A stretch of 64,000 nt of DNA from Defluviitaleaceae bacterium (GTDB taxonomy: Bacteria > Bacillota > Clostridia > Lachnospirales > WQUN01): contig WRAH01000007.1 of the NCBI GenBank assembly GCA_009780315.1, forward strand, positions 1-64,000, in the 5' to 3' direction. Below, piece after piece: positions 17,709-26,389 of the stretch. Numbering within the stretch: position 1 is the stretch's first letter; each line of letters starts with the position of its first letter. The position numbers were made by a program, and so were the translations under genes. The notes under the pieces were generated by a model. That model had not been told where the DNA came from and did not search any database. It saw only the letters and a list, made by a program, of their open reading frames with translations.

Positions 17709-19444
17709 ACGTCTTAACCGAATCACGTTGGATAATGCAGTCAACAGACGCGAACATACCTTTGATGGCAGAAACGTTAAAAATAAGTGAAATCACTGCC
17801 AATGTCATGGCAATCCGTGGCATTCGTACAAAAAATACAGCCCTCACATTCTTATCTCCATCCATTGACCGCCTGCATGATACACTTAAAATGAAAGATG
17901 CGGAAAAAGCAATCATACGCATAGCATCGGCAATACCCTCTGAAAAAATTACAATTTATGGGGATTATGATGCAGACGGCATCATGAGTACTGCAATTAT
18001 GTACAAATTATTAAAGCGTCTAGGTGCAAATGTTCAATACTACATACCTCACCGTATAGAAGAAGGTTATGGTTTAAATAAAAATGCGGTGCAAAAATTA
18101 GCTGAATCAGGAACACAACTACTCATCACTGTAGATAATGGTATTGCCGCTGTAGAAGAAGTTGCACTGGCTAATCAACTTGGCATGGCTACTGTAATAA
18201 TTGACCACCACGCCCCGCCAGAAATACTGCCTCCTGCTGACGCTATTGTAGACCCTCATCAGCAGGAGTGTGAATATCCTTTTAAAGACATGTGTGCGGC
18301 AGGGCTTGCATTCAAAATGGCAGCCGCCCTTTGCGAATACTTAAATACGCCTTTTGTTGAGAAAGATGAGCTTTTAGTGTTTGCTGCAATAGCTACCCTT
18401 TGTGACATTGTCAATCTTTCTGATGAAAACCGCATTTTAGTAAATTGTGGGTTAACCATCATCAATAAGAATAAACTCATCAATGCGGGGTTAGGTAGTT
18501 TAATCTCCATTCGTGGCTATTTAGAAAAACCCATTGACGCATTTACCATTGGCTTTGTCATTGGCCCATGCTTAAATGCCGCAGGCCGCCTAAAAAGTGC
18601 AACTCTTGCAATGGAACTACTGCTTTGCCATGAAAATGACGCTGAAAAAAGAATAAACTTAGCCCAAGAACTAATGGAACTCAATGATGCCAGAAAAAAT
18701 TTAACGACAGGCAGTGTAACACGTGCTTTAGCCGCTTTGCCTCAAGCAGATGAACTCCCTAACGTGCTTGTTATCACAGATGAAGAAGCCCATGAAAGTG
18801 TGGCGGGTATCGTGGCAGGTAAAATCCGCGAAGCCACAAACCGCCCTACAATTTTGTTAACCCAAGGTGATGGTGCAATGAAAGGTTCTGGGCGTTCTAT
18901 AGAGGCATATAACCTGTTTGAAGCACTTTACACCCATCGTAAACTTTTCACCCGCTTTGGCGGTCATGCTATGGCGGCTGGCTTAACAATACCTGCTGAA
19001 AATATCCCATTGCTTCGTACGCTACTTAACCGCGACAATGCTTTAACCCAGGACGACTTTCTGCCAATTATTCAAATTGACCGTGAATTAAAGCCTGAAG
19101 AAATAACCTTAAAGTTATCCATTGAATTATCTCATTTAGCCCCATTTGGCAAAGGTAACTTGGAACCGATTTTCATTACAAGCAATTTGTATGCAGAGTC
19201 CGTTCGTGTGTTAAATGAAAAAAATACTTTAATCTTCACATTCGCCTACAATGGACGACGTTTAAAAGGCATAGCCTTTGGATTAAATGAAGCCTATGAA
19301 GCAAAAATAAAAGCCGCCAATGGTGATAAGTATGGCGGTATATATATGGATGTGGTTTATGGCATAGAAACAAATGTGTGGAACAACAAAGCAGAAGTGC
19401 AAATAAGGATTCGCGATTTTCAAGTATTGAAGGGACTATATTAA
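17705..19444 (+). CDS. recJ: Single-strand DNA exonuclease RecJ
   Basis: A 579-residue protein with the DHH/DHHA1 plan of RecJ. Motif I is YGDYDADG (about residues 80-87), motif III is IIDHHAPP (about 165-172), the DHHA1 region contains GSGRSIEAYNL and RFGGHAMAAGL (about 395-425), and an OB-like C-terminal domain follows. RecJ degrades single strands 5' to 3' in recombination and mismatch repair. The length matches the short Clostridial form. It is coupled to yfcE and is followed 1 bp later by radA, so this is a small repair operon. Confidence 0.95.
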   Translation: MNVLTESRWIMQSTDANIPLMAETLKISEITANVMAIRGIRTKNTALTFLSPSIDRLHDTLKMKDAEKAIIRIASAIPSEKITIYGDYDADGIMSTAIMYKLLKRLGANVQYYIPHRIEEGYGLNKNAVQKLAESGTQLLITVDNGIAAVEEVALANQLGMATVIIDHHAPPEILPPADAIVDPHQQECEYPFKDMCAAGLAFKMAAALCEYLNTPFVEKDELLVFAAIATLCDIVNLSDENRILVNCGLTIINKNKLINAGLGSLISIRGYLEKPIDAFTIGFVIGPCLNAAGRLKSATLAMELLLCHENDAEKRINLAQELMELNDARKNLTTGSVTRALAALPQADELPNVLVITDEEAHESVAGIVAGKIREATNRPTILLTQGDGAMKGSGRSIEAYNLFEALYTHRKLFTRFGGHAMAAGLTIPAENIPLLRTLLNRDNALTQDDFLPIIQIDRELKPEEITLKLSIELSHLAPFGKGNLEPIFITSNLYAESVRVLNEKNTLIFTFAYNGRRLKGIAFGLNEAYEAKIKAANGDKYGGIYMDVVYGIETNVWNNKAEVQIRIRDFQVLKGLY

Positions 19445-19445
19445 A

Positions 19446-20852
19446 ATGCCGGCACCTAAGACCCGTTTTGTCTGCGATGTATGTGGATATGACCAACCTA
19501 AATGGATGGGAAAATGCCCAGATTGTAATAAGTACAATACAATGAAAGAAATCGTCATTGCACCAAGCTTACCTGGCGGCGCAGGTGCAGCAGCTTCTAA
19601 AAAAAATACAAAATTAGCTTCTATAAAAACGCCTGTACACAATGCCCAGCTTTTGCAAAATGTCACCGTTGATGATGACAGCGGAAGCCGCAAGGCCACA
19701 GGCATAAAAGAACTGGACAGAGTGCTTGGGGGCGGTATTGTGGCAGGAAGTATGCTTTTATTAGGTGGCGACCCGGGTATAGGTAAATCCACATTACTAC
19801 TGCAAATTTGCCGTCATATGGCAAGTGAGGATTTTCCCATACTATATGTATCTGGTGAAGAAAGTGCAGTACAGATAAAACTGCGTGCCAATCGTCTGCA
19901 AGTAGATGTTCCTGGTTGTTATTTGCTTGCAGAGACAGACGTTTATGGGATTCGCGACGCAGTAGAAGCCATCAAACCTGCAATGCTTTTAATAGACTCC
20001 ATTCAAACCATGCGCCTTTCAGACCTCACATCCTTGCCTGGAAGTGTAACCCAAGTACGCGAATGCGCCGCCTTTTTTACATACATGGCAAAATCAGGTA
20101 TACGTGATATGTCTGTACTGCTTGTTGGTCATGTGACAAAAGAGGGCAGTTTTGCAGGCCCTCGTGTCTTGGAACACATGGTAGATACAGTATTATATTT
20201 TGAAGGCGAAGGCAAAGACGCTCACCGACTGATTCGCGCAGTGAAAAATCGCTTTGGCTCAACCCATGAAATTGGTGTGTTTGAAATGGACGAGCGTGGG
20301 CTTACAGGCATAGATGACCCATCAGCATATATGCTTGCAGGTCGTCCTGCCGGTGCGTCTGGCTCGGTGGTTATTTGTAGCTTAGAAGGTACACGCCCTA
20401 TGCTTACGGAAGTGCAAGCCCTCGTTTCCTATACTAATTTTGGCACACCCCGCCGCACATCCACAGGTATGGACTATAATCGCATGGTGATGCTGATGGC
20501 TGTGTTAGAAAAACGCGCAGGCTATAAATTGCAAAATTATGACGCATATGTAAATATTGCAGGAGGCTTGCGCATAGATGAACCTGCCGCTGATGCAGGT
20601 GTAATTGCCGCTCTTGCGTCCTGCTATAAAAATAAGCCTGTAGACCCACAAATGATGGTCATGGGCGAAGTTGGTCTTTCTGGCGAATTGCGCGCCATTG
20701 CCCAGCCAGAACGCCGTGCAATAGAAGCTGCCCGTCAAGGCTTTACAGGTTGTATTTTACCTTTAGCCAATAAGAAAAAAATTCGTGTGCCAGAGGGCTT
20801 TCGTGTGCTTGGTGCCGCAAATATCGGCGAAATGCTCAATGCACTCATGTAA
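19446..20852 (+). CDS. radA: DNA repair protein RadA
   Basis: A 468-residue protein. The N-terminal zinc finger is CDVCGYDQPKWMGKCPDC; the Walker A motif is GGDPGIGKST (about residues 107-116); Walker B ends LLIDSIQT; the RadA signature KNRFGST follows near residue 259; and the C-terminal Lon-like domain includes GGLRIDEPAADAG. RadA is a DnaB-like motor for branch migration in recombination. Start ATG lies 1 bp after the recJ stop, with only a weak ribosome site, so coupling is likely. Confidence 0.96.
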   Translation: MPAPKTRFVCDVCGYDQPKWMGKCPDCNKYNTMKEIVIAPSLPGGAGAAASKKNTKLASIKTPVHNAQLLQNVTVDDDSGSRKATGIKELDRVLGGGIVAGSMLLLGGDPGIGKSTLLLQICRHMASEDFPILYVSGEESAVQIKLRANRLQVDVPGCYLLAETDVYGIRDAVEAIKPAMLLIDSIQTMRLSDLTSLPGSVTQVRECAAFFTYMAKSGIRDMSVLLVGHVTKEGSFAGPRVLEHMVDTVLYFEGEGKDAHRLIRAVKNRFGSTHEIGVFEMDERGLTGIDDPSAYMLAGRPAGASGSVVICSLEGTRPMLTEVQALVSYTNFGTPRRTSTGMDYNRMVMLMAVLEKRAGYKLQNYDAYVNIAGGLRIDEPAADAGVIAALASCYKNKPVDPQMMVMGEVGLSGELRAIAQPERRAIEAARQGFTGCILPLANKKKIRVPEGFRVLGAANIGEMLNALM

Positions 20853-20928
20853 ATTTGCATGAACGCTGGTCTAATTGGAAAAAATCGTATATAATAGACC
20901 CATTCAAATGAAAGGGAGTGCTTGTAAC

Positions 20929-21669
20929 ATGCGTTGGGTCATGGGATATGCAACAGCATTGTGTATATTAGTGCTTATAATCAGTCAAAGCGTAATCATA
21001 CCCACATTTTTTATGCCCTTTTATGATTGGCATTATAGCCGCCCTGTTGTAACTTATGAAGGAATGCTTGGCGGCATGACTATTCCTGAATCACTGGGTA
21101 TGACCCATGATGACTTGATGGATGTCACCCGTGGGCTTCTGGATTATATGATAGGTCGCCGTGATTCGCTTGAAGGAATAACTGCCCATGCAGAAGACTT
21201 GCGCATATATGGAGAGGATTTTTTTACCCAGCGGGAAATAGACCACATGATAGATGTGCGAATGCTCTTTGATATTTTATTTATTGTGCGCAATGTGGCA
21301 TTTTTTCTACTTGTCGCACTTATTTTGGGCATGATTTTGCTTAAATTAAACCCATTATTTCTAATGGCGCGTTGCAGTCGTGAGGTTATGGTTGGTTTTC
21401 TTATCATAACGGTTATTATGGCAATACTTATTTCTATTGATTTTGAACGCTCGTGGGATTTGTTTCATTATATATTCTTTTTCTTTGATTATGAAATGTT
21501 GTGGCGGCTTACACCTTATCGTGACTTGATGATTAACATGGTACCATTGCATTTCTTCCTTCATATCTCTATTTTTGTTGGTGTACTTCTGGTCGTTGCG
21601 TCGGCTGTAGTGATAGTCATATCTACAATGTATTTAAGATTAAAAAAAGCGGAGTTTGAAAGACTATGA
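20929..21669 (+). CDS. TIGR01906/DUF1461 family membrane protein
   Basis: A 246-residue protein with four membrane segments: near residues 5-27, about 122-145, about 155-175 and about 208-238. An extracytoplasmic segment between the first and second contains Y-E-G-M-L and LLDYMIGRR, typical of the TIGR01906 (DUF1461) integral membrane family. AAAGGGAG precedes the chosen ATG; the longer frame lacks one. A TATAAT box (20890-20895) suggests a local promoter. The function of the family is unknown. Confidence 0.8.
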   Translation: MRWVMGYATALCILVLIISQSVIIPTFFMPFYDWHYSRPVVTYEGMLGGMTIPESLGMTHDDLMDVTRGLLDYMIGRRDSLEGITAHAEDLRIYGEDFFTQREIDHMIDVRMLFDILFIVRNVAFFLLVALILGMILLKLNPLFLMARCSREVMVGFLIITVIMAILISIDFERSWDLFHYIFFFFDYEMLWRLTPYRDLMINMVPLHFFLHISIFVGVLLVVASAVVIVISTMYLRLKKAEFERL

Positions 21670-22442
21670 CAGTGCTTTTAATCATACTGCAAATCATTAT
21701 GTGGATTCTCGTTGGCATAATAGGGCTAATACTTATATTAGTCCTTTTGGTACTTTTTCTATGTGCTATGCCCATTCGTTATAAGGTGAACGGGAACATC
21801 GGCGGGTCGGCTGATGTTTCAGCTAAAGTGAGTTATTTGCTTAGACTCGTTACATTTTCATATGAATACCATGATGGAAAAGGCATTTCTATATTACGAA
21901 TTGCAGGAATACGTTGGCGCAAAAAGAAAAAAAAACCTAAGCTCAAGAAGAAAGAAGTATTGAAGCAGGAAGTCTCCCAAGTGAGCAACCCAAAAAGAAA
22001 ACCTGAACCATCCAATTCAAACATTAAACCAGATATTAAGGAGGAAAAACCCGAAGGCATCCTCCAAAAAATTAAAAACATTATAAATAAAATCAAGACG
22101 GTCTTGACATATCCTCAGGGAAAAACTATCATTAAATTGGTATATGTGGCACTTCGCAAATTAGGTAAGCTCATTTGGCCAAAATACTTGCGAATTTCTG
22201 GGGAAGTTGGGTTTGCTGACCCTTCCCAAACAGGATTATTTGTTGGGGCTTATGAAGGGATAGCAGGCGCACTAGGCTTGCGTCATGCTATCTGTCTGAC
22301 TGGTGATTTTACAGCAGAAAGCACAGTTGTTTGTCTTGATATTGCAGCACGGGGAAGCACCAGTATTTTGCGTCTATCTATACCTATTATATGGCTGTTA
22401 TTAAAAAAACCGATTAGAACATTGATAAAAGACCTCTTGTGA
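21666..22442 (+). CDS. DUF2953 protein (YtfI-like, sporulation-linked)
   Basis: A 258-residue protein with an N-terminal membrane helix (about 5-36), a short beta segment, a very basic linker (about 80-125, many Lys), and a C-terminal DUF2953 region containing GLFVGAYEGIAGALG. It overlaps the previous gene by 4 bp and precedes gerW. In Bacillus the DUF2953 gene ytfI is next to gerW (ytfJ), so the pairing supports both calls. The role is presumed spore-related but is not established. Confidence 0.8.
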   Translation: MTVLLIILQIIMWILVGIIGLILILVLLVLFLCAMPIRYKVNGNIGGSADVSAKVSYLLRLVTFSYEYHDGKGISILRIAGIRWRKKKKKPKLKKKEVLKQEVSQVSNPKRKPEPSNSNIKPDIKEEKPEGILQKIKNIINKIKTVLTYPQGKTIIKLVYVALRKLGKLIWPKYLRISGEVGFADPSQTGLFVGAYEGIAGALGLRHAICLTGDFTAESTVVCLDIAARGSTSILRLSIPIIWLLLKKPIRTLIKDLL

Positions 22443-22456
22443 AAGGAAGAGCTTAA

Positions 22457-22852
22457 ATGAACAATGGCGTTAATGAAAATTTAAAAACACTTTTTTCCAA
22501 AATGGAGGACTTTGTTACTACGAAAACTGTCGTGGGTGACCCTGTGCATATTGGGGATGTTATTCTTGTGCCTTTAGTAGATGTTGTCTTTGGCATGGGA
22601 ACAGGCGGTGGCGGTGTTAGTGAAGAAAAAAAATCCAGCGGCGGTGGCGGTGTTGGCGCAAAAATGTCGCCTTCGGCTGTGATTGTGATTGTCAATGGTT
22701 CTGCACAGTTGATTAACGTAAAAGGGCAAGACAGCGTTAATAAACTGATAGACATGGTTCCCGGAATCTTATCAAAGTTTAATTTGGGTGCGATGTTTGG
22801 CAATAAAGATGCTGACGAAAGTTCTACTCCTGCAGAAAGTGCAGGCGATTAA
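22457..22852 (+). CDS. gerW: GerW/YtfJ family sporulation protein
   Basis: A 131-residue protein that matches the GerW (YtfJ) family. It has an N-terminal helix (LKTLFSKMEDF), DPVHIGDVILVPLVDV, a long Gly-rich segment (about residues 54-78), and the conserved SPSAVIVIVNGSAQLI. In Bacillus subtilis GerW is made in the forespore under SigG and affects germination. It lies 14 bp after the DUF2953 gene and 3 bp before a cheX-like gene. The tail after residue 110 is low complexity. Confidence 0.88.
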   Translation: MNNGVNENLKTLFSKMEDFVTTKTVVGDPVHIGDVILVPLVDVVFGMGTGGGGVSEEKKSSGGGGVGAKMSPSAVIVIVNGSAQLINVKGQDSVNKLIDMVPGILSKFNLGAMFGNKDADESSTPAESAGD

Positions 22853-22855
22853 AAC

Positions 22856-23329
22856 ATGGATGCTTCTTATATAAATCCCTTTGTGCAGGGCGCGCAAAAG
22901 GTTTTTGCTACAATATGCCAAGAAACACCTTCGCTGGGCAAGGTGTTTGTAAAGCCGCATCCATATGCGGCTTCGGCTGTTTCGGTTTCGGTTAACATAA
23001 TTGGTGCGTTTGAGGGGGAAGTTGTTTACAGTATGGGTGAGGCAACAGGTTGCTTTATTGTGTCAAGCATGATGATGGGTATGCCTGTAGATTCTCTGCA
23101 AGACGACATGGCAAAGTCGGCAGTAAGCGAACTTGCGAACATAATCTCCGGAAACGTGGCAACGATTTTTTCAGGGAAGGAAATTCTTGTAGATATTAAA
23201 CCACCGCAACTTAGATTTAGTGCAAAAACGGAAGATTTTCCGACAGCTTCAAAAGTGTCTAAAATTGTTTGCGTCCCGCTTAAATTCAAGAATGGACATG
23301 AATTTCAAGTTGATGTGTTGATTCCATAG
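22856..23329 (+). CDS. cheX: CheX-like chemotaxis phosphatase domain protein
   Basis: A 157-residue single-domain protein of the CheC/CheX/FliY phosphatase superfamily. The active-site helix pattern E-x2-N is visible as SELANIISGNVA, with a second region (MYS-MGEATGCFI then SSMMMGMPVD) typical of CheX. CheX dephosphorylates CheY-P. No chemotaxis gene is nearby; it sits directly after gerW. Its last 44 bp overlap the convergent S66 peptidase gene. It could act on another response regulator. Confidence 0.82.
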   Translation: MDASYINPFVQGAQKVFATICQETPSLGKVFVKPHPYAASAVSVSVNIIGAFEGEVVYSMGEATGCFIVSSMMMGMPVDSLQDDMAKSAVSELANIISGNVATIFSGKEILVDIKPPQLRFSAKTEDFPTASKVSKIVCVPLKFKNGHEFQVDVLIP

Positions 23330-24191
23330 TATCTTCTGCGGTAATTTTTGCAAGGCTTCCTAGGGCAAGTGTGATGTTTGGTGTGGTATGCCCACAGGGT
23401 AGCCCATAAATCGTTGGCTTTCCTTCGGGGATAATTAGTTCTTCAATTGAGGTTTTTAATGTTTCTGATGTTTCAGGTGAAAAATCCCCAATCACTATGC
23501 CTGAGGCATCTTGAAATTTACCTGCTTGTTTTAATTGTAAAAATAATCTATCGACCCGGTAAGGCGGTTCATTTGTTTCTTCCAGAAACAAAATCCGCCC
23601 CCGGGTTTTTATTTCGTAAGGTGTGCCAAGTGATGCTGCGATGATACTTAAATTTCCGCCGGTGAGCATACCTGTGACACGTCCAGGGACTAAAGTTTTT
23701 GTAGGCGGTGCGATGATGGGCTTGCTTTCAAATAAGTTTGTATACAGGGATTCTAATGTCATGGTGTCTGTGTTATTAAAAGATGTGGCTGGCATTGGCC
23801 CATGATAAGTGATAATGCGGCAAAATTGGTTTATTGCAATGTGAAGGGCTGTTACATCGCTAAAACCTATAAATATTTTGGGATTTTTACATATAAAATG
23901 ATAGTCCAGATACGGTAATAGACGCGCTGCACCATAACCGCCACGGGCTAGAAAAATGGCACGAATTTCTTTTGACCCAAAAGCTTCGTGTAGGTCAGCA
24001 AGACGTTCTGTGTCTGTTCCTGCCAGATAGTCATGACGTGTGTGACAACTTGGCATTATTTTTACTTTAAGCCCCAGACTTTCAAGTATGCGTACTCCAT
24101 TTTCTAGCTTCGCCCCATCACAATATCCTGATGCGGCAGTTATGGCTACGATGTCGCCTTTTTGTAAACGGTTTGGCACTTTCATGTACAT
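23286..24191 (-). CDS. S66 family LD-carboxypeptidase/MccF-like peptidase
   Basis: A 301-residue cytoplasmic serine peptidase of family S66. Conserved features: N-terminal GDIVAITAASG; FLARGGYGAARLLPYLD; the nucleophile region FIGFSDVTALHIAI; the Glu region LFLEETNEPPYRVDR; and the His region GLPCGHTTPN. Members remove the terminal D-Ala from murein tetrapeptides or cleave microcin C-type compounds; which one applies here is unclear. The gene stands alone on the minus strand and its 3' end overlaps cheX by 44 bp, so the two transcripts are antisense. Confidence 0.88.
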   Translation of the reverse strand: MYMKVPNRLQKGDIVAITAASGYCDGAKLENGVRILESLGLKVKIMPSCHTRHDYLAGTDTERLADLHEAFGSKEIRAIFLARGGYGAARLLPYLDYHFICKNPKIFIGFSDVTALHIAINQFCRIITYHGPMPATSFNNTDTMTLESLYTNLFESKPIIAPPTKTLVPGRVTGMLTGGNLSIIAASLGTPYEIKTRGRILFLEETNEPPYRVDRLFLQLKQAGKFQDASGIVIGDFSPETSETLKTSIEELIIPEGKPTIYGLPCGHTTPNITLALGSLAKITAEDTMESTHQLEIHVHS

Positions 24192-24243
24192 ATTTTATCA
24201 CCCTGTATAGTTTATTCCTCATAAAATACTTATGTGCAGTATA

Positions 24244-24267
24244 TAAAAAAACCGCCGAAGCGGTTTC
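24244..24267 (-). terminator. Intrinsic terminator after the Gly/Cys-rich gene
   Basis: Minus-strand stem AACCGC/GCGGTT (24250-24255, 24260-24265) with a TTCG loop, extended by an A-T pair and followed by seven T. It is the classic UUCG tetraloop type. Confidence 0.88.
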
Positions 24268-24292
24268 TTGTAACTTTTGAGATTTTTTGCAA

Positions 24293-24652
24293 CTAAATTG
24301 CATTGTGTGTGAAGCTTGCGATTCTGTCTACTGGAATAACGGTTACAGAGCCTAGCCAGTTTCCGTATCCATAGCCAAATCCATAGCCACGTCTGCCATA
24401 GCCGCAACCGCAGCCGTCACCGCAACCACCATAATTGCGTCTGCCTTCAAATTCAGGGTATCCGCCGCAACATGCGCTGCCTATTGGACAAGCTGGGGGT
24501 GCGCCAATGTCTGTGATAAGTTTGACATTGCCGTCACAAATGGCTGCAAGAACGCCTGTAAAGCCATTGCCTGAAAGCCCGCCGCTTGTGGTAAAGATTG
24601 TAACAGTTTGGCCGATATAACGTGCCATGCTTTCTACTAAAAATCCTCCCAT
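24293..24652 (-). CDS. Small Gly/Cys/Tyr-rich protein of unknown function
   Basis: A 119-residue protein with two parts. The N-terminal two thirds (MARYIGQTVTIFTTSGG through VKLITDIG) look like a small beta-barrel that is resumed at the end (VTVIPVDRIASFTHNAI). An insert at residues 52-97 is extremely rich in Gly, Cys and Tyr (CGDGCGCGYG, then GYGFGYGYG). The insert resembles structural proteins of spore coats or exosporia, but I do not recognise the family. AAGGAGG lies 7 bp before the ATG. It has its own terminator and a hairpin over its ribosome site. Confidence 0.7.
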   Translation of the reverse strand: MGGFLVESMARYIGQTVTIFTTSGGLSGNGFTGVLAAICDGNVKLITDIGAPPACPIGSACCGGYPEFEGRRNYGGCGDGCGCGYGRRGYGFGYGYGNWLGSVTVIPVDRIASFTHNAI

Positions 24653-24657
24653 GTGAG

Positions 24658-24675
24658 AACCTCCTTCATAAGGTT
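24658..24675 (-). promoter_or_regulatory. Hairpin covering the ribosome site of the Gly/Cys-rich gene
   Basis: On the minus strand AACCT (24675-24671) can pair with AGGTT (24662-24658), placing AAGGAGG in the loop and arm. A second hairpin (GGGTG and CACCC arms, 24688-24708) lies just upstream. Both are in the 5' leader. Confidence 0.35.
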
Positions 24676-24772
24676 ATAGTTGACGCTGGGTGAGTGCGAA
24701 ACCCACCCTACGCCTAATCTATAGAAAAGGAACTGCTTGTTCCTGATACATACTATGATGCATGTTTGATTG

Positions 24773-24801
24773 TTGTGACACGCTCTGGGAAATGATATAC
24801 T
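24773..24801 (+). promoter_or_regulatory. SigA-type promoter of the PPK2 gene
   Basis: TTGTGA (24773-24778) and TATACT (24796-24801) with a 17-bp spacer, 21 bp before the start codon at 24823. Confidence 0.7.
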
Positions 24802-24822
24802 TAAATAAGGAAGGTGATTGAT

Positions 24823-26292
24823 ATGTTAAGCGAAGTCAATACGGATGTATTCATGGGAAAGCAGGAGTATAAAGAATCAATCAAGTTGCTTGAAAATAAA
24901 CTAACAGACTTGCAACAAAAAGTGATACAAGCAGGCTTGCCTGTGATAATCGTCTTCGAGGGCTGGGGTGCAGCTGGCAAAGGGACACATATTTCGCGGT
25001 TGGTTAACCCCCTTGACCCACGGCATTTTGATGTACGCACAACAGGTAAGATGAACGAAGAAAAGAAAATGCGTCCATTTTTGTGGAGTTATTGGACATA
25101 CCTTCCGCCAAAAGGTGAAATTGTTATCATGGACAAGTCTTGGCATAGGTTGATTTTGCCCGCAGTTCGGAATATTTGGGAACTGACAAACATGGAATCC
25201 CACGGTTTTTACTTTGATGTCAATGCATTTGAGCGACAACTCACAGATGCTGGATATCTGATAATCAAACTTTTCCTGCATATCAGTAAAGATGAGCAAC
25301 GCCGCCGCTTTAAAACCCTTGAAAAAGACCCAACAATGGCATGGCGAATCAAGGAACATGACTGGAAGCAAAATGAAAACTATGCCCAGCACGAGCGTCA
25401 ATTTGAAAAACTAATGAAAATGACCTCTACAGAATCCAATCCATGGCATGTCATAGAATCTAATGATAAACGTCACGCCACATGTAAGATAATGCGTACT
25501 ATCATAGATTCCATCGAAGACCGTCTCAATACTCCGGTAGTAGATGTTCCGCCAAAAATAGAAATCACCGACAAAATACCAAAACTACTGCAAAGTGTTT
25601 CCCCTGATGAAACCATAGACGATGCAGAATATAAAGATGCATTAAACTACTATCAAGACCGTATGAAGATGCTTACCAATAAAATGTTTATGAAGCGTCG
25701 TTCGGCAGTGATTGCCTTTGAAGGTTGGGATGCCGCAGGCAAAGGAGGGGCAATTAAACGGCTGACTTCGGAAGTTGACCCTCGTTGTTACACCGTTGTG
25801 CCTATTGCTGCGCCGCGCCCTCAAGAGTTATCGCGCCAATATTTATGGAGATTTATGGTGAAGATGCCCAAGGATGGACACTTGACAATTTTTGACCGCT
25901 CATGGTTTGGGCGGGTGCTGATTGAGCGTGTAGACGCGCTTACGCCAGAGCATATTTGGCGCAAAGCATATCGTGAAATCAACGAAATGGAGCAGCACCT
26001 TGTTGCTCATGGCACAATCATCCTAAAATTTTGGATGCATATTGACAAGGATGAGCAGTTAAAGCGTTTTGAAAGCCGTCGAGACGACCCTTTAAAGCAA
26101 CACAAGCTTACCGAAGATGACTGGCATAACCGCAGTAAATGGGATGATTATGTAGAAGCTGTGAATGAAATGCTTTTGCGTACCCATACTCCCCACGCTC
26201 CATGGATTATTGTGGAGTCTAACAGCAAAAAATTTGCACGTATAAAAGTCTTGCAAACCGTAACAGACGCGCTGGACGATGCGTTAAGATAA
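24823..26292 (+). CDS. Two-domain PPK2, polyphosphate:AMP phosphotransferase type
   Basis: A 489-residue protein made of two PPK2 domains in tandem, as in class II PPK2 (Pap), which makes ADP from AMP with polyphosphate. The C-terminal domain has a complete Walker A (GWDAAGKGG, about residue 302) and lid/Walker B region (FDRSWFGRVLIERV). The N-terminal domain is altered: GWGAAGKGT and MDKSWHRLILPAV, which lacks the usual WYGRV. In the known enzyme the C-terminal half is catalytic. AGGAAGG lies before the ATG at 24823; the frame also has a GTG at 24814. It is a single-gene unit with its own promoter and terminator. Confidence 0.92.
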   Translation: MLSEVNTDVFMGKQEYKESIKLLENKLTDLQQKVIQAGLPVIIVFEGWGAAGKGTHISRLVNPLDPRHFDVRTTGKMNEEKKMRPFLWSYWTYLPPKGEIVIMDKSWHRLILPAVRNIWELTNMESHGFYFDVNAFERQLTDAGYLIIKLFLHISKDEQRRRFKTLEKDPTMAWRIKEHDWKQNENYAQHERQFEKLMKMTSTESNPWHVIESNDKRHATCKIMRTIIDSIEDRLNTPVVDVPPKIEITDKIPKLLQSVSPDETIDDAEYKDALNYYQDRMKMLTNKMFMKRRSAVIAFEGWDAAGKGGAIKRLTSEVDPRCYTVVPIAAPRPQELSRQYLWRFMVKMPKDGHLTIFDRSWFGRVLIERVDALTPEHIWRKAYREINEMEQHLVAHGTIILKFWMHIDKDEQLKRFESRRDDPLKQHKLTEDDWHNRSKWDDYVEAVNEMLLRTHTPHAPWIIVESNSKKFARIKVLQTVTDALDDALR

Positions 26293-26309
26293 AAATGTAA
26301 TGATATATT

Positions 26310-26350
26310 AAAACCTCGCAACCAAACTCATGGTGCGAGGTTTTATTTTT
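26310..26350 (+). terminator. Intrinsic terminator after the PPK2 gene
   Basis: An 11-bp perfect stem (26310-26320 with 26334-26344, AAAACCTCGCA/TGCGAGGTTTT) ends in T-rich sequence. The A run on the other side may also serve the convergent gene ending at 26390. Confidence 0.88.
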
Positions 26351-26389
26351 GCTAAATATCTTTAGCTATGGTAAAGGAATAGTTGAATG

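Noticed and set aside
24688-24708. GGGTG/CACCC hairpin as a mobile repeat
   Set aside because: Strings like this recur in many genomes, but there is only one copy here and no terminal repeats or target duplication.
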